From: Candidatus Zixiibacteriota bacterium
Lineage (GTDB): Bacteria; Blakebacterota; Blakebacteria; Blakebacterales; Blakebacteraceae
Assembly (NCBI GenBank): GCA_030604325.1
Contig: JAUVWC010000032.1
Location: 1-8,751, forward strand
Length of the DNA: 8,751 nt
Direction of reading: 5' to 3'
Shown: in pieces, positions 1-5,617 of the stretch
How the letters are laid out: every line of letters starts with the position of its first letter
How positions within the stretch are numbered: the first letter of the stretch is position 1
The notes under the pieces: generated by a model
The model's input: only the letters and a program-made list of their open reading frames with translations
Told to the model about the DNA's origin: nothing
The model's database searches: none
Translations under genes and position numbers: made by a program

Positions 1-1
1 C

Positions 2-109
2 CAGCTGGCCCTGACCATGGCCCGTCAAAACCACTTCCAGTCACTCTACGACTATCGGGTCGCCCTGGCCCGGATTGAAAAGGCCGTAGGCCAGACGATC
101 AGCTACTGA
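2..109 (+). CDS. TolC-family outer-membrane efflux channel, C-terminal end only
   Basis: Only the last 35 codons are in the window; the rest lies to the left. The visible end contains TMARQNHFQSLYDYRVALAR followed by IEKAVGQTISY and a TGA stop. The pattern of Tyr-Asp-Tyr, then Ala-x-x-x-x-Glu-x-Ala-x-Gly, is how many TolC/OprM-type outer membrane factors end: the last periplasmic alpha-helix that leads back into the equatorial region. The protein would form the outer-membrane and periplasmic tunnel of the exporter. The gap to the next gene is only 10 bp, which supports co-transcription with the adaptor and RND pump. The family call comes from this short tail plus context, so the substrate and subfamily cannot be judged. 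Confidence 0.82.
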   Translation, partial: QLALTMARQNHFQSLYDYRVALARIEKAVGQTISY

Positions 110-111
110 GG
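108..111 (+). promoter_or_regulatory. Ribosome binding site of the adaptor gene (decides its start)
   Basis: GAGG overlaps the TGA stop of the TolC-like gene. It is only 2 nt from the first ATG (114) but 8 nt from the second in-frame ATG (120), which is normal spacing. This favours the ATG at 120 and suggests translational coupling with the upstream gene. Confidence 0.5.
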
Positions 112-119
112 ATATGGTT

Positions 120-1313
120 ATGCAGAAACTGACAAATCTGTTGGAAAAACCGACGGCAGCGCTTGTGCTAGTTGCTGCAATAACAATGATGATGGACCTG
201 CAGAGCTGCGCTCCCGGCGGCAGGGAGGACATGGCCAGGGAGGCGGTCGCCGTGGAGATCGTACTGGCAACCACCGGATCTCTGGAACAGACTATCCGGC
301 TATCCGGTGACATCCTTGCGGGACGTTCCGTCAGGCTCTTCAGCCAGATCCCCGACCGCCTGACCGAAGTAGTGGTCGATGTGGGCGATCCCGTGCGGAA
401 AGGCCAGATCCTGGCGCGGATCAGAGATGAGGGAGTTCGGGCTGGAGTCGACCAGATCGAGGCGAATCTCAGGGCCGCCTGGGTCACACTGGCGAACCTG
501 CGCGACGAATACGCCCGTACACAGCGCCTCTTTGAGGCCGGTGCCGTTTCCAGCCAGACCCTCGAAGGACTGAAAACACAGCTCGAGGCGACCGAAGCCC
601 AGGAGGAACAGCTGCAGGCGGCCCTCTCGGCGGCAAGAGCCTCGTTCCAGAACGCCGCAATAGCTGCTCCCTTCGACGGAGTAATCGCCGAGCGATACCT
701 GGAAGCAGGTGATCTGGCCGGTCCCGGATTCCCGGTGTTTCGCATTGTGAATATGAACACGGTCAGGGTGGCAACCGAAATATCCCAGGAACGCCTGGGG
801 CAGGTGCAGATCGGGATGCCGGGACGCGTGACCGTGTCCTCCTATCCCGGAGAGATTTTCGAGGGCGAAGTCATCAACATCGCTCCCGTGCTGGATCCCA
901 TGACACGGATGACGAAGATCGAGGTGGGTCTGGATAACAGAGACGGACGGCTGAAAGCGGGTATGTTCGCAGAAGTTCACCTGGTTGCGGCATCGGTGGA
1001 AGAAGGTGTGCTGATCCCGATAGACGCCCTTCTTGAGGAATTCCGCTATATAACGAACGCTCCCCTCCTCTCATCGGGCGCTGTCGCGGCAGACGCCTCT
1101 CTGGCCGAAGCTGAAGTCTACGTGGCCGAGTCCGATACAGCGCGCACGAGGAAGGTCAGGATCGGAATCGTAGGCGAGGAGATGGTTCAGATCGTGCAGG
1201 GACTCGAGGCCGGCGAGGCCGTCATCACGGTCGGCAAGTATATGCTTTCTGACGGTGCGGCCATCCACATCCGGACCTCGGATCGCGAGGAAGAGAAGGG
1301 AGGGGAGAGATGA
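120..1313 (+). CDS. RND efflux periplasmic adaptor (membrane fusion protein, HlyD/AcrA type)
   Basis: The adaptor links the inner-membrane RND pump to the TolC-like channel. From the ATG at 120 the product is 397 aa; an ATG at 114 would add two residues, but its Shine-Dalgarno spacing is poor. In order I see: an N-terminal hydrophobic segment (about 13-25) ending in LQSC with Cys30, a plausible but imperfect lipobox; the first half of the lipoyl/barrel-sandwich domain (about 68-103, with VVVDVGDPVRKGQIL); a long alpha-helical hairpin rich in Glu, Gln and Ala (about 105-178); the second lipoyl half (IAAPFDGVIAERYLEAGD, about 181-198); a beta-barrel domain (about 214-290, with GMPGRVTVSSYPG and LKAGMFAEV); and a membrane-proximal domain (about 291-388, with VLIPIDALLE and VQGLEAGEAVITVG). 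Length is usual for the family. The last codons contain the pump gene's ribosome binding site and overlap its start by 4 bp. The exported compound is unknown. Confidence 0.93.
   Translation: MQKLTNLLEKPTAALVLVAAITMMMDLQSCAPGGREDMAREAVAVEIVLATTGSLEQTIRLSGDILAGRSVRLFSQIPDRLTEVVVDVGDPVRKGQILARIRDEGVRAGVDQIEANLRAAWVTLANLRDEYARTQRLFEAGAVSSQTLEGLKTQLEATEAQEEQLQAALSAARASFQNAAIAAPFDGVIAERYLEAGDLAGPGFPVFRIVNMNTVRVATEISQERLGQVQIGMPGRVTVSSYPGEIFEGEVINIAPVLDPMTRMTKIEVGLDNRDGRLKAGMFAEVHLVAASVEEGVLIPIDALLEEFRYITNAPLLSSGAVAADASLAEAEVYVAESDTARTRKVRIGIVGEEMVQIVQGLEAGEAVITVGKYMLSDGAAIHIRTSDREEEKGGER
1298..1307 (+). promoter_or_regulatory. Strong ribosome binding site of the RND pump gene
   Basis: A purine-rich GGGAGGGGAG lies inside the last codons of the adaptor gene, and its GGAGG core ends 6 nt before the pump's ATG at 1310. 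With the ATGA stop/start overlap (1310-1313), this indicates translational coupling of adaptor and pump. Confidence 0.75.
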
Positions 1314-4300
1314 ACCTACCCGGACTGGCCGTTAAGCGGTCAGTTACCTTCAGCATGGTCTTTATCGCCATGACCGGCTTTGGGATCTTGGGTCTTCAGC
1401 TTCTGCCGGTGGAGCTCTTTCCCGATATCACTTTCCCTGTGGCAGTGGTCTTCGTCGATTACGAGGGCGCGAGCCCCGAGGATATGGAATCGCTGGTGAC
1501 GCGGCCGATCGAGGAGGCTGTTTCCTCGGTGAGCGGCATCAAGAACATCACGAGCGACTCACGTCAGGGTGTCGCCTTCATCCTGCTGGAATTCGCCTGG
1601 GGAACCGACATGGAGACGGCGAAGGAGGAGATCCGGGAGAACCTCGACCTGTACGGGGATATGTTCCCGCAGGAGATGCGCGATCCTCTTGTGGTGGCAT
1701 TCGACCCCGGCATGATGCCGATCGCGTTCCTGGGAGTATCGGGTGATATGCCCACCCATGAGCTGAGGGCGATAGCCAAGGACCAGATCGAACCACTGCT
1801 GGAACGGGTCCCCGGAGTAGCGATAGCGGCCACCACCGGTGGTCTCGACCGCCAGATCCAGGTCCGGCTCGATCCGGTGCGGATGCGGGCCCGGAAGGTG
1901 GCTGTTGGACAGGTGGTAAACTCGATCAGTATGGAGAACCGGCAGATGCCCGCCGGCACGTTCGACCAGGGCCAGATCACTTACGCCGTCCATACTCAGG
2001 GTAAATACACAGACGTCGAGCAGATCGCCGAGACGATCGTGGGGTACGCGGGTTCCTCTCCGGTCCGGGTACGCGACGTGGCCGACGTGGTCGACACCTT
2101 CAAGGAGGAGACGGCCGGCACCCACATCAACGGCGCGCCCGGCGTGCTGATGATCGTGATGAAGCAGTCGGACGCCAACACGGTGAAGGTCGCAAACCAG
2201 GTGCTGCGGGAAATACCATTTATAAACTCGATCCTACCCCCCGGTGTGCGACTGAGCACGATATTCGAGCAGTCGGGCTTCATAGAGCGCTCCCTCGGCA
2301 ACCTCGCTACTACCGCTATCATGGCATTTATCATGGCGGCCATCGTGCTGCTCGTCTTCCTGCGCAATATGCGCGCCAGCATGATCGTGGTCATGAGCAC
2401 CCCCCTGAGCTTGCTTTTCGCGTTCTTCGCCATGTACCTACTCGATCTGAACCTGAACATCATCAGCCTCGCGGGACTGGCCCTGGCCCTCGGGATGCTG
2501 GTGGATAACTCTATCGTCGTGTTAGAGAACACGGTCCGCTTCATCGAGGAGGGCCAGGATCCGATGGAGGCGGCCGTGAACGGTCCGAGCGAGATCCTGA
2601 TGGCGATCGTCGCCTCCACTCTCACTACTATCAGCGTTTTTGTCCCCGTTCTCTTCGTGCCCGGGATCGCGGGTGTGATGTTCAAGGACATGGCCATCAC
2701 CATCTGCGTGAGCCTCGCCGCCAGTCTCTTCGTGGCCGTGAGCCTGGTGCCGCTAATGGGGAGCCGGATGCTCCGACCGGAGGGTGAGAGAAAGCCCCTG
2801 CGGAGCGGGGCTCTACGGCACCTGAACGAATGGATCGGGAACAGGTTCGAGAAGTTGGAGAGCACCTACAGCCGGCACCTCGACTGGGTGCTCGGTCACC
2901 GCCGGCTGACAATCGGAGCGACCGTCCTCTTCTTCTTCGGCTCCATGGGTCTTTTCTTTGTCATCGACAGGGAGTGGTTACCCGAGACTCAGGAGGAGCA
3001 GATCATCATCCGGGCAGAGCGCGCGCCCGGCACTTCGATCAAAGAGATGGAACAGACCATGGCCCGCCTGGAGACCATAGCCATGGAAAATGTTCCCGAG
3101 GCCTATGCCATCACGACCTCATACGGACCCGGCGAAGGATTCGCCTCCTTCTCATCCACGGCCAGCAATCAGGGGCAGCTCGAGATCAACATCGTGGAAA
3201 TCGGCCAGCGGGAGCGCAACACCGTCGAGATCCGAGATCAACTGATGCCCCTGCTCGAGCAGGAGCCGGGCGTGGAGCTGACCGCCCAGCTCGGTGGTGG
3301 TATGCATATGATGACCGGAGGAGACGTTATAATTGAAATCTACGGACACGATCTGGAGCAGGGTCAGGCGATTGCCATGGACCTGATTGAGGAGACCGGC
3401 AAACTGGACCATATCATCAATGTCAGCAGCTCCTACGCCAAGGGCCGTCCGGAGCTGGAGGTAAAGCTGAACCGCGATCAAATCTCTTCCCTGGGGCTCT
3501 CGGGGAGCGTGATAACCAGCACCCTGAGCACCTACATACGGGGAACAGTTGCCACATGGTACACCGAGGGAGCGCGGGAACACGAAGTGCTCGTACGGGC
3601 CGACAAGCCCTACCGGAACACCGCCGCGGCGATCCAGGACCTGCTGGTGGCCACACCCACAGGGGCCCACATACCGATGGCCGACTTTATCACCCTCGAA
3701 CCCTCACGCGCTCCCGTGACGATCAACCGGAAAAACGAGCAGCGAGTGGTCTATGTGAATATCGACGTGGAGGGGGCCAAGCTCGGGAGAGTAACTCGAG
3801 AAGTCCGGCATCTACTCGAGAACTACAACTGGCCCGTCGGCTTCCAGTGGACGGTCAGCGGCGCCGCCGAGGATATGATGGAGTCCTTTTTCTGGCTCTT
3901 CGTCGCCCTCATGGGCGGATCGATTCTGGTGTACATGGTCATGGCCAGCCAGTTCGAGAGCCTGCTCGACCCGTTCATCATAATATTCACCATCCCCCTG
4001 TCCTTCGTCGGAGTCGCATGGGCACTATTCCTGACACGAACGGCTCTGAGCGTAGTGGCGATGATTGGCATCATCATCCTGGTGGGGATCGTTGTGAATA
4101 ACGCTATTGTAATGATCGACTACATTGAGCAGCTGAGGCAGCGAGGACTCGAGATGTTCGAGGCGGTGAGAACTGCTGCACGGCGCAGGCTGAGACCGAT
4201 CCTCATGACGGCACTCACCACCATCCTGGCTATGGTACCGCTGGCGCTCGCGCTCGGTACCGGCGCCGAGCTGTGGGCACCTATGGCCCGTTCCGTCATC

Positions 4301-4483
4301 GGCGGCCTAACGGCCGCTACATTTCTCACGCTGATGATAATCCCGACGGTCTACACCATCCTCGGTGATCTGCGGTTGAGTTTTGCCGAAAAGCGGGCTG
4401 CTAAACGCCGCACGCTCAGTCGCCGTTACGAAAGGATGTCCGAACGGGAAAGAGGAAGCGAGCCACCCGAGGTTATCAGCTAG
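1310..4483 (+). CDS. RND-superfamily efflux transporter (AcrB/HAE type), inner-membrane pump
   Basis: This is a complete 1057-aa proton-driven exporter. It should form a trimer in the inner membrane and pass substrate through the adaptor to the TolC-like channel. The layout is the classic duplicated one: TM1 (about 9-30, with FGILGLQLLPVELFPDI); a first large periplasmic loop (about 35-330); TM2-TM6 (about 333-488); a loop with an amphipathic helix; TM7 (about 533-551); a second periplasmic loop (about 560-855); and TM8-TM12 (about 860-1020). The TM4 motif GMLVDNSIVVLEN keeps the first acidic residue (Asp399, matching AcrB Asp407) but has Asn400 where AcrB has Asp408. The TM10 motif VVNNAIVMIDYIEQ has Asn930 where AcrB has Lys940. 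Arg962 in LRPILMT probably matches AcrB Arg971. As I recall, this VDN/VNN pattern is common in HAE-type pumps outside the AcrB group, so it does not by itself mean loss of function. The C-terminal tail is short, charged and Arg/Glu-rich. It is the third gene of the operon. The substrate cannot be inferred; the heavy-metal (CusA) type is less likely. Confidence 0.95.
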   Translation: MNLPGLAVKRSVTFSMVFIAMTGFGILGLQLLPVELFPDITFPVAVVFVDYEGASPEDMESLVTRPIEEAVSSVSGIKNITSDSRQGVAFILLEFAWGTDMETAKEEIRENLDLYGDMFPQEMRDPLVVAFDPGMMPIAFLGVSGDMPTHELRAIAKDQIEPLLERVPGVAIAATTGGLDRQIQVRLDPVRMRARKVAVGQVVNSISMENRQMPAGTFDQGQITYAVHTQGKYTDVEQIAETIVGYAGSSPVRVRDVADVVDTFKEETAGTHINGAPGVLMIVMKQSDANTVKVANQVLREIPFINSILPPGVRLSTIFEQSGFIERSLGNLATTAIMAFIMAAIVLLVFLRNMRASMIVVMSTPLSLLFAFFAMYLLDLNLNIISLAGLALALGMLVDNSIVVLENTVRFIEEGQDPMEAAVNGPSEILMAIVASTLTTISVFVPVLFVPGIAGVMFKDMAITICVSLAASLFVAVSLVPLMGSRMLRPEGERKPLRSGALRHLNEWIGNRFEKLESTYSRHLDWVLGHRRLTIGATVLFFFGSMGLFFVIDREWLPETQEEQIIIRAERAPGTSIKEMEQTMARLETIAMENVPEAYAITTSYGPGEGFASFSSTASNQGQLEINIVEIGQRERNTVEIRDQLMPLLEQEPGVELTAQLGGGMHMMTGGDVIIEIYGHDLEQGQAIAMDLIEETGKLDHIINVSSSYAKGRPELEVKLNRDQISSLGLSGSVITSTLSTYIRGTVATWYTEGAREHEVLVRADKPYRNTAAAIQDLLVATPTGAHIPMADFITLEPSRAPVTINRKNEQRVVYVNIDVEGAKLGRVTREVRHLLENYNWPVGFQWTVSGAAEDMMESFFWLFVALMGGSILVYMVMASQFESLLDPFIIIFTIPLSFVGVAWALFLTRTALSVVAMIGIIILVGIVVNNAIVMIDYIEQLRQRGLEMFEAVRTAARRRLRPILMTALTTILAMVPLALALGTGAELWAPMARSVIGGLTAATFLTLMIIPTVYTILGDLRLSFAEKRAAKRRTLSRRYERMSERERGSEPPEVIS

Positions 4484-4509
4484 TCACGGCGTTGCTGGGT
4501 GGGGGCCGC

Positions 4510-4947
4510 CTAGGGCTTAAACCTGCGCGGGCCGAAATCGGAGGAGACCTCCAGAACCGTCCGGCCGGTATCACGGGCGTGCACTTTCAACAGAAACTGA
4601 TCGGGCGCCGTGCTGATGTAACTGTTGAAGGTGAACGAGACAGAGTCAGGCAGCGCCAGATAGGCGGGTAGCAGAGCACGCAGCTCTTCGATCGAGTTGA
4701 TTTCACCCGATGCCGGATAGGCACCGGAACCGCTCTGCGAACGGTACATCTCCAGGCCCTGCCTGACCATCCTCAGCTCGGTGAGGGCCGAGGTCATGAG
4801 GGCCTGATCGATAGGAGTCGGTCCCCGCTCTTCCCCCTTCCCCCCCCGCAATCCTCCGCTCTGGACCATGAAGTAGGCCGCGGCCAGCACGATAACCAAC
4901 ACCAGTACCATTCCGATAAGACCCACTGCACCCGCTTCTCTGCGCAT
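4510..4947 (-). CDS. Pilin/pseudopilin-like single-pass membrane protein
   Basis: The product is 145 aa. The start is set by GGGGAGG (4956-4962), 8 nt upstream of the ATG. The N-terminus MRREAGAVGLIGMVLVLVIV has the basic, Gly-ending leader and uninterrupted hydrophobic helix (about 8-28) of type IV pilin-like proteins. The residues after Gly6 are Ala-Val-Gly-Leu-Ile, however, not the usual Phe-Thr-Leu-Ile-Glu, so Glu+5 is missing. A Gly/Lys/Glu linker follows (31-45). Then come an amphipathic helix (about 47-70, with LTELRMVRQGLEMYRSQSG), AYPASG (76-81), INSIEELRALLPAYLALPDS, and a beta-rich end. The helix-MYR-YP-L-LP order resembles the core of GspG-type pseudopilins. No secretion or pilus genes lie nearby. 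It converges on the efflux operon with a 26-bp gap in which I see no clear terminator. It could instead be a plain membrane-anchored periplasmic protein. The reading frame is solid; the function is uncertain. Confidence 0.72.
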   Translation of the reverse strand: MRREAGAVGLIGMVLVLVIVLAAAYFMVQSGGLRGGKGEERGPTPIDQALMTSALTELRMVRQGLEMYRSQSGSGAYPASGEINSIEELRALLPAYLALPDSVSFTFNSYISTAPDQFLLKVHARDTGRTVLEVSSDFGPRRFKP

Positions 4948-5143
4948 TTGGCATGCCTCCCCAGGTTCTTGCTGCAGGCAATACTATCTAGTTTCCGTCC
5001 GGAGTCCGCTCTTTGGACCGCGAAACCGCACTAGCGGTTGAGCAATCCAGCGTGAGCTGGTGAGCAAACGACCCTTCTGCCTATTTCCACCGAGGTAACT
5101 CTAAGTTAAGATAGTACATCCTCCTTCATGCTGAGCGCGAGTA
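4948..5143. other. Non-coding stretch upstream of the pilin-like gene
   Basis: No supported gene lies in these 196 bases. The part next to 4948 holds the ribosome binding site of the leftward pilin-like gene, and its promoter should lie in this stretch, though I could not pick out a convincing -35/-10 pair. The middle holds two small hairpins (5024-5039 and 5047-5060). No further M16 peptidase coding sequence is recognisable upstream of about 5150 in any frame. Confidence 0.5.
5024..5067. repeat. Two adjacent hairpins bracketed by a short direct repeat
   Basis: AACCGC-acta-GCGGTT (5024-5039) is a perfect 6-bp stem, and CCAGC-gtga-GCTGG (5047-5060) is a perfect 5-bp stem, each with a 4-nt loop. 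TGAGCAA occurs at 5039-5045 and again at 5061-5067, one copy on either side of the second hairpin. Neither hairpin is followed by a T-run on either strand, so they do not look like intrinsic terminators. They lie about 80-120 bp upstream of the pilin-like gene and could be operator sites, or chance. Confidence 0.4.
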
Positions 5144-5374
5144 ATGTATGCTTGCACGGTCCGCCGAACCCTGGAAACGAATCTGGAGCAGAACGGTTAC
5201 TGGCTAAGCCAGCTCTCGTTCATCTACCAGAAAGGTCAGGACCCGGCCGATGTGCTGGGTTACGAAGAGATAATAGAGGCTCTAACGGCAAAGATGTTTA
5301 AGGAGGCAGCCCAACGCTATTTCGATATGAACAACTACGTACAGGTTACTCTCTACCCGGAGCCAGGCAGGTGA
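5144..5374 (+). pseudogene. M16 (insulinase-like) zinc peptidase, C-terminal remnant
   Basis: The frame encodes 76 aa. After a few non-matching residues at the start, it reads as the C-terminal end of an M16-family peptidase: RRTLETNLEQNGYWLSQLSF, then IYQKGQDPADVLGYEEIIEALT, then an AA-x-RY helix and NYVQVTLYPEPGR followed by a TGA stop. The Thr-Asn-x-x-x-Asn-x-x-Trp-Leu pattern, the Asp-Pro, the Leu-Thr and the final Val-x-Leu-Tyr-Pro-Glu are typical of the last 70 or so residues of PqqL-type M16 proteins. An intact protein would be several hundred residues or more. The catalytic HxxEH domain is absent, an in-frame TGA lies at 5132, and there is no good ribosome binding site. I infer a truncated, non-functional gene whose 5' part has been lost. 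Its stop lies 55 bp from that of the opposing SNF remnant, suggesting a former convergent pair. Confidence 0.8.
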
Positions 5375-5429
5375 AGGTGGACTGTTATTCCCACCCTTAA
5401 CGGGGCGAAAATGGCGCGTACAATTTGAT

Positions 5430-5558
5430 TTAGAGCACCGACTCCGATGGCCAGTTTATACCCACAAAGATCACCGAAAAGGGTATGACGATACGCATCC
5501 ACCATGCCGCCGACCAGCATCTCAAGCGCCGACACGTCCGAGAGGAAGGCGTCACAGA
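5430..5558 (-). pseudogene. SNF/NSS-family sodium symporter, broken C-terminal remnant
   Basis: Two pieces of an SNF-family transporter gene are read on the minus strand in different frames. The 3' piece (about 5504 down to the TAA at 5432-5430) encodes WWMRIVIPFSVIFVGINW plus a short tail. It aligns with WWMRLVIPFCVIFVGVNW at the C-terminus of the intact SNF gene at 7568-8751. The 5' piece (about 5504-5555) encodes AFLSDVSALEMLVGGMVD, matching AFLSAVAALEVLVGGIVD in the TM8 region of that protein. The two pieces meet near 5504. About 248 bp present in the intact gene (roughly 7649-7896) are missing, and the frame is shifted. Homology fades beyond about 5558, and the N-terminal two-thirds is absent. 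Most differences between the copies spare the protein, so this was a diverged, once-functional paralogue. It is not functional now. Confidence 0.85.
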
Positions 5559-5617
5559 TGCTGCCCGAGCGGGAGGCAATACAGAACGACCTGCGCGCTG
5601 CCAGGGCCAAAATTGGA

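Noticed and set aside
41..760. Minus-strand open frame (239 aa) across the TolC end and adaptor
   Set aside because: It is a shadow of the adaptor gene, with Ser/Arg-rich composition and no motif.
1996..2865. Long minus-strand open frame (289 aa) inside the RND gene
   Set aside because: It is antisense to a clearly conserved pump, low in complexity and rich in Arg/Thr/Ser, with no recognisable domain; long antisense frames are normal in GC-rich coding DNA.
4484..4509. Possible bidirectional terminator between the RND and pilin-like genes
   Set aside because: No stem-loop with a T-run could be found in the 26 bp.
4982..5116. 8-bp inverted repeat TACTATCT/AGATAGTA (4982-4989 and 5109-5116), considered as insertion-element ends
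   Set aside because: It is short, imperfect beyond 8 bp, encloses no transposase and has no target duplication; a match of this length is expected fairly often by chance.
5353..5610. Minus-strand 85-aa open frame taken as a gene
   Set aside because: Its only recognisable part is the TM8 piece of the SNF remnant; the rest is out of frame with the SNF C-terminal piece and has no meaning as a protein.
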